A DNA stretch of 64,000 nucleotides from NCBI GenBank assembly GCA_033296885.1, contig MU863875.1:726647-790646 (forward strand). Reading direction: 5' to 3'. A program made the translations under genes and the position numbers. The notes beneath the pieces are model-generated. The model ran no database searches. It worked only from the letters and a program-made list of their open reading frames with translations, and was not told where the DNA came from. Shown here piece by piece: positions 22,498-32,575 of the stretch (position 1 is the first letter of the stretch; each line of letters begins with the position of its first letter). Origin of the DNA: Triangularia verruculosa (Eukaryota; Ascomycota; Sordariomycetes; Sordariales; Podosporaceae).

Positions 22498-23586
22498 ATG
22501 GCAGGCGTTACAACAAGGAGACAGGCTGCGGCCGCGCAACAGGAGAAGGATACCACAGTCGTCAACGGCAGTGCTGCCCCTATCAAGGGACAAGAAGAGA
22601 CCAGGGAGAACGCCCCACGAGATGTCCTCGACATCCCCGACGATGATGAGCCCGCCGAGAACATCTTCCTTTTCTATCCCAACTTGATCGGCTACGCCAG
22701 AATCATCCTCGCTGTGGCGTCACTCTATTACATGCCCATTCATCCAAGAACCTGCACGCTGCTATACTCCATCAGCTGTTTGCTCGACGCACTAGATGGA
22801 ATCGCCGCCAGAGCCTACAATCAAAGTACGCGCTTCGGCGCCGTGCTTGATATGGGTGAGGACTGAATTTTCTGCGATGGCCAGACTTGCGACAGCATGC
22901 TAACGTGGTTATCACAGTTACCGATCGGTGCACCACCTCTTGTCTGTTGACCTTTTTGGCCTCTGCTTTCCCCCGATGGGCTATTGTCTTCCAGCTCCTG
23001 ATCTCCCTTGACCTTGCCAGCCACTGTAGGTTGTATTCAAACTGTGAGAATTAGTTCAAAGGATCATAGGCTAATCTCTCCCTGTCAAAAAGACATGCAC
23101 ATGTATGCCACCCTCGCCCTGGGCGGCAGCAATACGTCCCACAAGAACGTCGACAAGTCTCGTTCCTTCCTCCTGAACCTCTACTACACCAACAAGAACG
23201 TCCTTTTCATCGCCTGCTTCCTGAACGAGGCCTTCTTTGTTGGCCTGTACCTCCTCTCTTTCAGCTCTCCTCTTCTCTCGCCCTCTCTTCTCCAGCAGGT
23301 TCCTCCGTCGACCGCCGCCGCCATTCACCAGGGAGCCCAGGTCAACTCGAGCATCCTGAGCCAGATCTTCGCTAACCCCTACAGCGCCGGTGCGCTCGAG
23401 ATGGCGAGGGCGAACAAGATGGACAGCTTCTGGCCCTGGGTTATCACTGGCGTGAGTTTTCCTGTCATGGCCTTCAAGCAGATTGTGAATGTGATCCAGC
23501 TGGTCAAGGCGAGCAAGTGGCTCGCCGAGGGTGATATCCAGGCCAGGAGGGAGGCTAGAAAGATTGCCAAGAGAAGGCAAGAGTAA
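22498..23586 (+). CDS. pis1: CDP-diacylglycerol-inositol 3-phosphatidyltransferase (PI synthase)
   Basis: Exons 22498-22855, 22918-23025 and 23093-23586 give 319 residues. The enzyme joins CDP-diacylglycerol to myo-inositol in ER membranes. The CDP-alcohol phosphotransferase signature is complete: D97-x2-D100-G101-x2-A104-R105-x8-G114-x3-D118-x3-D122. Intron 1 (62 nt) cuts through it between M119 and V120, and the match on both sides confirms the splice. Several hydrophobic segments follow (for example NVLFIACFLNEAFFVGLYLL), and the C-terminus is basic. The acidic/Gln N-terminus of about 50 residues precedes the first membrane segment. It is essential in yeast and supplies all phosphoinositides. 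Confidence 0.96.
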
Positions 23587-24393
23587 ATATTTCTCATGGC
23601 ATTTGAGAGGACATATTTGAAGTGGTGCTGTAAGATATGGTATGCGGTTGGGATGAAACATCTTCATACCACATGCCAGAAGGATGGTTGTTGTTGTTGT
23701 TGTACGTTATTGGCTGGGACACAGTCGGAGAAGAGCATGGCATGGCATGGTATGGCAGTGGGAAGAACGGAAGGCGGTCTACATGACTAGTTCAGATTAG
23801 TTGGTTGTCAGTTTGCATCCTTTGCATATTGGGGGTTTGCGGTTTTTCTTCTCCCCCTAGGGCGGCGTTTGGGTTGGGGTGGTGGGTGGTTGGAGCAGCC
23901 ATGGCATATTAACATGGATTGTTTGCAGAAAATAGGACCGCTGAAGGGCAGGCTTATCATGGAAAGAGAGGGAATCATCACTAGAAGGGAGGGGGTTTGT
24001 GTCAGCATGTTTCTCGTTTTTTTTATCTCTGTTTGTTCCTCTTTTTGAACACTCGGAGACGACCTACGCGCGCTGTAGTTACTCTCGGGCTTTCGGTCTT
24101 ACCCCTAGTCTTTTTTTCTTTTTTCTTTTTTTGCTTCTGGCCGAAAGACTTTGACGCGGGTTTTTTTCGGGGGGTCTGTACATGGTTTTTTATTATTTTA
24201 TATTTACCAAAGGTTAATATTTCTTCTCCTTCCACGCTGCTTTACGGATATGAGTATCTGGTTGTGAAAGGGAATGATGGTGTGGGTTGCATGTGGTGTG
24301 GTTTTTATGCACTGCTTATCATGTTCAGGGGTTCAGGGGGTCCTGACATAGGTAAATGAGTGTATTGGGTGTTTAGCTTTGTTGCAATGAATG
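23587..24393. other. Intergenic between convergent genes
   Basis: Downstream of the PI synthase gene the DNA contains T-rich tracts near 24010-24030 and 24110-24135 typical of 3' regions. No gene is seen. Confidence 0.5.
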
Positions 24394-24872
24394 CTAATGC
24401 CTCGCTGTGAAAAAGGTGTAGATCCTTTCAGTAATATTATCCACCCTTTTCTCCCAGAACCATCCTTCTCCCTGTCGGCACAGAGACGGCCGACATACCA
24501 TTCTGCCCACGCCCAGCCGGCGGTGTCGCTGAGACTCATAGCCGTTGCATTCGGTCGTTGAGAAGAGGTGGGTTGCTTTCTTTCATCATCATCTTCTTCT
24601 CTCCACTCTCCAACTTTGGCGCCTAGTTTTGAAAGGTCATCCGGTGCGAGAAGCCAGCTTTGTTGAAAGGAGGAGGGGTCGGGGTCGGGGTCGGGGTTGC
24701 GGGCTTTGTAGTAGGCGCTTTCTTTGTTTAGACGGGCTTTGATCTGGTCTACGCCTTGGGACTTGGAGCGGAGGACATAGTACAGGGTTGTTCGGTAAGC
24801 TGTGTAGGCTGTCGCTGTGGCGAGGAGGGTGGTGATGGTGATGGTGAGGGCGGGGGCGGGGGTGGTGGTCAT
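24394..24872 (-). CDS. Small protein with N-terminal membrane segment, function unknown
   Basis: The proposed exons are 24872-24499 and 24424-24394 (74-nt intron GTATGT...AAG with a TACTGA branch sequence), giving 134 residues. The N-terminus has a Thr/Ala-rich hydrophobic stretch (residues about 9-34) followed by basic residues, then a charged Asp/Pro region (PDPDPDP, encoded by GGGTCG repeats) and a C-terminus ending WIYTFFTARH. Without splicing the frame is 179 residues with a less protein-like end. I recognise no family. The layout would suit a single-pass mitochondrial or ER membrane protein, but that is a guess. Confidence 0.5.
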
Positions 24873-24977
24873 GAGTCGCAGAGAGAGATCGAGGGTGAGG
24901 CTGGAGTGCGAAAGAGTAGTCTCAGTATCTGCGCCCTAAGAACATAGCAGTCATGGGGGAAAGAAGAAAGGGGTAAA

Positions 24978-25443
24978 TCACGTGTAGACCAGATAGAAGG
25001 CAGACCGCATGAGTCGGACCCAGGCCTTGTTGAGGGCGTAATGAAGCATGTTGCGGGCGAAGGTTAGTGGCACCTGGACTTGGTCATGGGCGGCAATGAT
25101 TCTGATATATGGTTTGCGAACGGATGAAGTTCTGCCTGAGACTGTGAATCCAGAAGGTCAGTTGCTCAGATAGGATGCAGAGAGTAGCGTCTCACGTACA
25201 TATGTCTGTGTTTTGATTCCTGACATTGCTGCCGCTCTCTTCGCTATGCATACCATGAGTGACGGCGTCTCTTGTGATGAGGTAAGAGGCTAGCGTATCA
25301 ATGATGTTGTGGCGGAGTGCATAGATCCGAATCTCGAAATCTGGGTCCGCAACCCTCTCTGAATGATCTCCATCGGTTCCCCTTCGAACATCGGTTCCCC
25401 TTCGTCCATCGGTTTCCCTTCGGGCAAGTGCATCGCTATCCAT
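24978..25443 (-). CDS. Unrecognised small protein with hexapeptide repeats
   Basis: Exons 25443-25200 and 25141-24978 join in phase 1 over a 58-nt GTACGT...CAG intron, giving 135 residues. The start MDSDALARRETDG leads into three hexapeptides (RRETDG, RRGTDV, RRGTDG). A helical region follows (YALRHNIIDTLASYLITRD), and the C-terminus is strongly patterned (RNMLHYALNKAWVRLMRSAFYLVYT). The frame continues cleanly across the intron, which argues for a real gene. The open frame extends upstream to 25758, so a longer N-terminus is possible. No family is recognised. Its neighbours on both sides are also unrecognised. Confidence 0.5.
25371..25424. repeat. 18-nt tandem repeat, three copies
   Basis: The unit CATCGGTTCCCCTTCGAA is repeated at 25371-25388, 25389-25406 and 25407-25424 with 2-4 changes. 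On the minus strand it encodes the hexapeptide repeat of the small protein in this position. The 18-nt length keeps the frame. Confidence 0.9.
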
Positions 25444-26494
25444 TATGGATATAAGGCAAGGTGCGTTTGGAGTTCTGGTTTGGAGTTCTGGTTTACAAGG
25501 GGGGAAGTGGACGACCGACGTGCAAAGTTGAGGTGGGCAACGCGGCTCCTCGGACAAAGGGTGTGGCGCAACTAACCACCGAGGCTGGCTGCCAATTTGA
25601 GACAACAAACTGGCTCTAGTATTTCTGATAGGTATGTACAGCGATTTTGTAGACCATGGTATGCTTTTACCAAGCTTATAAAACAATGTTGTTTGCGTCA
25701 GATATTTTGCGATCCCGAGTGGTTTGGTAGTTGGCAGTGAGGTGGTTTGGAATCGCACTGGGCGTTGGGTCGCTGGGTGGCTGGAGTATTATCTGTCACA
25801 TTCCAAACAACCTTTGCTGAAGGACAAGGTCATGGCCCCATGACAGTCATGTAACGGTACCTGGGTCTCAGGGGTAATCAGGGGTGTCAGGAGGCCACGG
25901 AGCAGATATTCAGCCATCATCCCATCTGTGTCAAGTACTCTTTGCCAGTCAATCAAGCCTCATAACCACATCTTTCAGCACCTTGACCGGCCCGCTGTCT
26001 GGATGAGCAAGATTTTGGCACTCACAAAAGCAACTGCAAGATGTCAGTTATTGCGGGCGCCCAAACTCTCATTTAATTGGACTGATGATGGCTTCTAACG
26101 TCTCAGAATTACTTAGCCACTGCTTGACCGCCCTTCTGCACCGCGACTCTCTCGTTGAGTACTCACATCGTGGACAAAGAAAGAGGGGCTGCTCATCAGG
26201 CCGGCCATCGTAAATGATAGCCGATACGTATCAAGATAGGCTCGTAGGTCTTGAAACATGCAGGTGGCCAATACGCCCCTAAAGATTGTCAATGGGCGTT
26301 CGACATGTCTCCAAGGCTTACCAGCCATATTTTCAACACATTACTCCTAGGTATCTTCCAAGGCGTTTTTTCTTAAGTAGGAGTCTCCCGTTTTTTGTCC
26401 AGAGCGTGGTATTATGAGCGCCAGGTTAACTACTGCGAGCAGTCACCAATCTCAGATCCAACCAATACCCAGAATTCACTCACCAGTCCACAAA
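25444..26494. other. Intergenic with a possible gene remnant on the minus strand
   Basis: Most of this stretch shows nothing. At 26113-26328 (-) there is a 71-codon frame whose middle looks protein-like (FQDLRAYLDTYRLSFTMAG) and ends at a good GTGAGT donor. I could not find a partner exon on either side, so it may be a relic or a single exon of an unrecognised gene. Confidence 0.3.
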
Positions 26495-28317
26495 ATGCCA
26501 GAAACTCTCAAGCTGTACCTGCTGGTGGTGCACCCCAAGCTCCATCACCTAGATGACGCAGGAGAGATCCTCAGGGTCAACCAGGCTATGTCCTCAAATA
26601 TGGCAACAGCGGCTAGAGACCAGGGCGCCCTTTGGGATCTCGAGCTCCAGAATCCTGATCCCGAGAACGGCGTACACCACACTCAGGCAAGCAACCCCAG
26701 TGATTGAGTCTGCCCTCCCAGTATCTTACTTGCGCATAGATTGTCTTCGAGTTCAGATACCGCGTTCAGCCAGGACCGAACACCGAATCCGCAATCACAA
26801 ACCTATGTAGAGACTTGTATGACCCAGATAAACGTCTCTCATTGCTGTCCTTGTCCGGGGATCACGATGTGCGGTTTACGCCTCACTTTCCCAACTGCAG
26901 TTCCGAGGAGAGCTTGGAAGAGAACCACTACGGAAGCTTCCTGGTTCAATTCATTCTGCACATGACAAAGCACGTACTCGACATCCCCAAACGCCTAGAG
27001 CGAGATTCTCGAGGTCTTCAGTTCCTTGACACTGATAACACAAGCGAATGGCTTCTTGGACCGTAAGATATAGGCACCTTTTCATCTACATCTCTGCCAA
27101 CCCCACTGAAGTTGTCTCACTCCACCGATCTATACTTTGTCTAACATCGTTACTACGATAGGAAAAAGTGCACTATGACATGGGACGCTCTGTGTCGAGG
27201 CATCACGGAAATGAACGACGAGGCCTTGTCGATGATAGTCTCGACCATGGAACCCACATTGACAGATCCCAAGAATGGAGCGCAGATGGTGGCCATAGCC
27301 GTGATCCACGTCGTGCGTGGTATACAGTTGGTAGCAAAACACTGTGTTGGTGATTCCCATTCGTTGTTTACGGTTTCGAGGATATTCTAACTTAGCGTGA
27401 CTGAATCAAGGACGACAAGGCCCAGCGACTCTTTAACTCGATCAACACCGCGGGTAGGGATCTGGAGACTACCCTGAGCCACTTCGTTGAAGCTTTGAGG
27501 GATTTACCATGTAAGTAATTTCTGTCGCGCTATATGGTTCTTCCAAGCTACGATGTCTCGACGAGTTACCTGACAATGTATCCTTCCTCATTCCAGTAAG
27601 ACTAAGCGAACAAGGGCTCCAAGCCTCGACACTAGAGCTTCAAAGCACAATTCAATCTGTGAGCGACATCCAAAAAAGCTTGGCTTGGCTCGATGTACTT
27701 GTAGGGGAGGAAAAGAGCTGGAATCGCTCCTTGGCCAAGAGATGGGTTGCTGGAGCGATATTTTCAGGTGCCCTGGTCGTTGGTTGTGTATGCGTGTCAA
27801 CAACAGTTGTGCCTGCGCGAGTATTTTGGAGTGGCCGCGCAGGTGGTGCTCTCATGTCAGGTTGGAGTGGATGGAAGGCAAATTGCCGGGCAACGGACAG
27901 CACCAATGCGGAAAAGGGTAGGCGATATCCCCGTTTTTGACTATATTCTAGGCCTATCTTCTACCTCCAACCCCTCATTGCATTTGACTAACTCTTTACG
28001 CGTCTTTAGTCCTGAAGGCAGTCGAAAAGATTAGGTTTATCGTTAGGCAGACCTGTGTCTTTCTTGCTGTCGTCCTTTATAAAGAGCGGGCAGAAGGCAA
28101 CGAGAGCGAGGCAGCACTCACCGAGGAGCAGATGGCTCAACGCCAAAGGTTCCTGGACGGTATGGAGGAAGATGTCGACATCGGTGACCTTTTTGAGAAT
28201 GCGGGCAACCCAGAGTACATTGCGCAGGTTGCGAAGAACCATGAATTGATCGAGAAGGACCTGAAGAACTTGAACGAGCTCTTGAGCAGGCGGCGGGAGC
28301 CCCGATGGTGGGCATGA
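26495..28317 (+). CDS. Unrecognised six-exon protein, helical with a hydrophobic central segment
   Basis: Exons 26495-26686, 26740-27062, 27162-27345, 27411-27510, 27597-27917 and 28010-28317 join in consistent phases to give 475 residues. Intron 1 uses either a GC donor (CAG-GCAAGC at 26687) or a GT donor at 26672; both keep phase 0. The intron 3 donor (GTTGGT) is less certain. The N-terminal half is mixed and has no motif I know. From about 230 it is helical (INTAGRDLETTLSHFVEAL; STLELQSTIQSVSDIQKSLA). A hydrophobic Gly/Val-rich stretch follows at about 315-356, then more long helices to the end. A helix bundle with a hydrophobic hairpin recalls membrane-inserting bundles, but sequence similarity is not shown. 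Confidence 0.75.
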
Positions 28318-29050
28318 TGGTAGCTCTCCGGGAGGACCATGGATTTGTGCCGCTCGTTTCTTTGTGTCGTCTTGTGTCAGGCTGGAGGCGAGGCTGTTGG
28401 GTGTTTTCATAAAATGGATGCTCTTTGGCCCACCTTTCTTCTGTGGTATATTTGTTGGTTTTGTGGTTCTTCTCTGTTTGATATCTTTTCATATTCATCA
28501 ACAGTTTTCCACTTCATTTCCTGTACCTTTGCCCGAGAATATCCGGTAAACACAGAGGCTCGGTACCTTGCCCGAACCGATGATGAATGAGTTTCTTGTG
28601 CTTTCTAGTTTTTTTCCCCCAAGCTCAAAAGCACATTAATAATATTGAATGACCCTTGGTTCACCATAATAGAAACTGTTTTCCTCTCAAATATGGGCTG
28701 CCGGTCAATCTCTACCTCCACACGTCGGGATAACAGCATAGAGACTCCTTCAGAATCCAAATGCATTGACTGATAGGCGACAGACCTCACATGATAGCAT
28801 ATAGGCCTTCAAACGCATAATACAGGCCTTTGAAGATAACAGGTTCACAAAAATAGGCAAGGGGTCTCTAAGATCGCCAGGAAGCTTCAAGATACCAGTT
28901 GAATAGCCTCCTTGATATTTCAAAACCAGCGAGATGGTTGCTATACCTTCCAGTGATAACGGCTTGCCGCGCCAGCTAACTCCAGGTGATTCTTATGATA
29001 CAGATCCAGTTATTTGCCACCGAATATCATGTTGCCCTCTCCCATCGGAC
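28318..29050. other. Intergenic between convergent genes
   Basis: This is the 3' region of the unrecognised six-exon gene and of the ferroxidase gene. It holds one locus of the AGGCCTT-type short repeat (28770-28850) listed separately. No gene is seen. Confidence 0.5.
28770..28850. repeat. Dispersed AT-rich short repeat, locus A
   Basis: It contains TGATAGGC, ATATAGGCCTTCAAA and ATACAGGCCTTTGAAGATAACAGG, degenerate units of about 20-25 nt built on AGGCCTT and AAGATA. Related units occur at 35636-35762 and 58363-58428. Confidence 0.5.
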
Positions 29051-31572
29051 TCACATGCCTCCTCCTGTAGCTTTGATCTGATTTCCACCTCTGCACAACT
29101 CGTTCACCCGCTCCTCATCCACCAATGTCGAATCCGTCCGTATGTCAGTCAGCTCGATATCCCCAGGTCCATCTTGCTGCCCCTCAATGCGGACGTTCTT
29201 TGCCTCTCCGTCGTTGGCGCCTTCTGCAAAACCGTACCAGGCGATTGTGATCATGCCCAGTAGTCCTGTTAAACAGCTGAACACTAGGGCAACGATGCCC
29301 GGGCCGGTATACCTGTGTTGCGACCAACCATTATTACAATGATCATTCCAAAAAAAACGTTCCTCACAAAACCAGCGAAAGCGGTTATCACCACTGCCCG
29401 CCTGTTTTCACTCCAACTCGACATATCCATCCAGCCGGAAACGTAATCGAAGAAGGAGTCGGCATGCGACTTTGATGAAGTTACGTACCCGTCAGGCAAC
29501 CGATTTGGCGGTGCATTTTCCCCATCCAAGTTCAGAAAATCGTCTGTGTGGCCAGCAGCATTTCCTTCTGTCGGGATTTCCAGGTCTTTACAGACGGCAA
29601 GGTGATCAGCTGGAATGGTGAGCGACTCTTGAATTTCGAGGGGCGCTTCGACAAAGGTTGCCACGAGGCCCGATTGCACATGCCATTCAATGTGGCAGTG
29701 GAAGAGCCAGACGCCTAGTTCTCGCTTGTTAGTAAGTACACACTGGAGGGGGGACGAAAGGAAAAACCTGGATTGTCCGCCTTGAAACGCAGAACTAGAT
29801 TCCCGTTTGGATGCACCACGACAGTGTCCCTTCGCATGGGCACGGGCGCGAAGCTCGACGAGGTGGTGTTGGAGTCTTGAAATGGGCCTGCGTCAGGTTC
29901 GGAGCGCCAGACAACCTGAAAGTTGTGGCCGTGGAGGTGAAAGGGGTGTATTCCGGGGTCAAGGTTGTTGAGAACTATCTCCACGATATCATCTTTCTTC
30001 AGGACGATCGTATGAGTGTGACTCCCGTACACCACCGGGTTGGTTGCGAGGTCCTTTGAGCTCATCACCGTGTAAAGGGTGGGAACCTTGGGAGGAACAT
30101 ATGTGATGTTGTTGAAGAAGGCACTGGAGAGTGGTTAGAAGATAAAGCACAAAGACGAAGAGACACCTACTAATTGGCTCCGTCGCCAAGGTTATCCATC
30201 ATCACATCCAATTGAACAACTTGGTCGGGGTCACCGAGCAGAGGCTGATCATCAAGTGGCGCTAGACTCAAGAAGTCATCCATAGGATTGAAAGTGGACA
30301 GGTCCACCGCCAAGGGCAACTCCTTTGTATCATCATAGATCAACCACCCAGATATATCTGCAGGAGATTCGTTAGTTTGATCGACTCTTGATGTTGGGTG
30401 TTTGTAGCATAAACATTGGGGAGGCAATAAAGGAATGTGCCACTTACTGGGATAAAAAGAGTCGCTGGGTTTATCGAAAAGGTTCTAGTCCAGTCAGTTA
30501 CATCCCAAAAGAATTGCTAGAGTAACAAGCTTACCAGATCCATGCTGGCAACGAACGGAAAGTTTGCCTTGGCGCCTGCCTTGGTGGTAATGAGAAAGCT
30601 GTAACGCTGACCGGGAGTCACGTATATCATGCTGGTTTCCACCAGTTGGGTGTACACGCCATCTATCATGATAACTGTCATGTTGTGGCCCTCAAACCAG
30701 AGGTAGACGTTGGCAAAAGCGCCCATGTTGATCACATCAAAGCGGTATGTCGTGCTGGGTTTCACCTTGATAAGTGCACTTATGTCATCGTTGAAAAGCC
30801 CCAAATCTGGCACTGGCTCTGCTCCTGACGGGTTTGTCTTGCTGATAAACTTGTCGATCAGCTCGGGCATCGGCTGTCGGTACCAGTCTGAAACAGTGAG
30901 GAGTTGCGTTTCATTGTACTTATCCTGAAAAGGGTTCTCAGGGTCGTGAACAATCAAAGGCCCTCGTAAACCATCGGGATATTGACCATGAACATGTGAG
31001 TGGTACTGTCGATCATTTTGTCAGCAAACTCAGTTCCAACACATTCCCTAGGGAGTGAGGATACTTACCCAGTAGATGCCAGGTTGGGTGACGGTAAAGT
31101 TGTAAGTGAACCTCGCGCCAGGGGGAATTGGGCACTGGGAGACATGAACAGGTCCATCCATATGCGTCTCATTCCGGAGGTAGATGCCGTGAAAGTGAAG
31201 GGATGTCGATTGGTCCTCCAACTGATTGAGAAGATTGATGACGATGCGGTCGCCAACTGTGACCTCAATCACAGGCAGAGGCCATTTACCGTTGATCCCA
31301 ATGACTGGCTTGATCCCATGTTCCTTGAATACATCTTCACTGATGTCACTACCGTCAGGCGCACCAGGTTCTTTGAGGATCCAAGAGACATTGAAGTTGT
31401 AGACGTGGGTCTTGTCGTTGAAGAAGGTGTGCCAAGGAGTAGGCTCCTGAAGACCGGGTTCGACAACCTGAGCGACCCCGGGTTGCTGCGCATGAGTGGG
31501 AAGACAAAATCCAAACAAAAGAAGGAATATCCAAAGCAATGAGCTTGGTAATCCAACGATGCCGTGATCCAT
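29051..31572 (-). CDS. fet3: Multicopper ferroxidase, Fet3 type, membrane-anchored
   Basis: Seven exons: 31572-31069, 31005-30535, 30484-30448, 30357-30171, 30123-29768, 29714-29489 and 29312-29051; 680 residues. It would oxidise Fe(II) to Fe(III) at the plasma membrane for Ftr1. A signal peptide (about 1-28) is followed by the four copper motifs: HFHG (126-129), YHSHVHG (169-175), HPFHLHGH (459-466) and HCHIEWH (524-530). A C-terminal membrane segment ([20 protein letters not shown], about 599-618) precedes a charged cytosolic tail. The last intron is 176 nt against 47-90 nt for the others and is open in frame. The ftr1 permease gene lies divergently across a ~1 kb promoter. A laccase is the main alternative, but the anchor and neighbour favour a ferroxidase. 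Confidence 0.94.
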
Positions 31573-32575
31573 ATTGCCTGTTGTTCTCAATGAGTAGGTT
31601 GCTTTGAAGTCGAGAGCAGGAACGGGTTCAGAATGAAGAGAAAGAGACTGTTCAAAAAGTCGAGAGGGCAAGGTGGTGGATCGATTCAACAAGATTCAAC
31701 AAGGCTCCTTATCTCTAGCGAGAGCTCCCCGGAGAAGAGAAGTACCCCGCCATTGAGAACTCTGCACTCCCGTCCTTGGGCTGGGTCGGTGTTGAGGCAG
31801 GAACGGAGGGTCGTTTCTTCGCCCGACCCTGCGACTGCCCTTCAAGTCACCACATGGTGGGGTGGGACAGCATCATCATTGGTGTCTCGAGAGACGAGAT
31901 ATTTAATTCGTCTTCAAGGAGGCGTCGATTGATAATGTAAACTTCAAAGCCCTCAGATAAGTGTCTTCATTCATAGCTACCGGCACTCGGATGGGAGGTC
32001 ATGAGAAAACCCCCTGTCTGCTACCACCAGTCTTTCAAGATCGGCAGCCCACAAAGCTTAACTTGGCTTGGCTTTCTTGGCCACTTGGCAAAACACCCCC
32101 TTTTGGTTTGTTGATTAGGTCTGTTTTAGGCTATGATCGGGCAATTATCTTGTGCTCTGTCGGGTAATTTTGGTACTTTTCTACGCCCGTACTTTATGCC
32201 AGGCAGCCGGGTAGCTAGGTAGTGATGAGCCTCGGAAGCGGGTTGTGGACCTTGCTGGCCTCGTGGGTGGTCTCACGGGCCACCTCCCGAGTCGATGGTA
32301 TTTCTGAGTCCATCAGGGCAGAGGAAGGAACGACCTATCTACACATCCTTGGACCCCGCGTTGGTGTCACCCCTCTTCCACACCCACCTTTTCTTCTTAT
32401 CCGATCCCCCCACCACCCTGCTTTATCGCCTGATCAGATAATCTTCATCTGATAGCTGGCCGAGGCCGACTCTCTCACCTCTTGTTCTGGATTACTTGTT
32501 GGTTTTCAGTATCCCTGAGACATACCAGGCGACTTGAACAGTCACGATTCGACCTTGGAACAAGGAATCGTCAAG
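31573..32575. promoter_or_regulatory. Shared fet3/ftr1 promoter with iron-GATA-type sites
   Basis: ATCAGATAA at 32433-32441 matches exactly the ATCWGATAA element known for fungal iron-responsive GATA repressors (SreA, Urbs1 and SRE types). It lies about 135 nt before the ftr1 ATG. ATCTGATAG at 32447-32455 is a one-base variant in tandem. Further GATA cores are CTCAGATAA (31952-31960), TTGATAAT near 31929, TTATCT at 32145-32150 and TTATCT at 31709-31714. Repression under iron repletion is inferred from these sites and the gene pair. Confidence 0.7.

Noticed and set aside
24333..24499. Unspliced C-terminus of the small membrane-segment protein
   Set aside because: The unspliced end is less protein-like, and a good GTATGT donor and TACTGA branch support the 74-nt intron, although this is not certain.
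29284..29488. Fet3 exon 6 extended through 29284 as the main gene model
   Set aside because: The spliced model gives the family sequence [17 protein letters not shown] and the expected anchor, so the extension is kept only as a possible retained-intron isoform.
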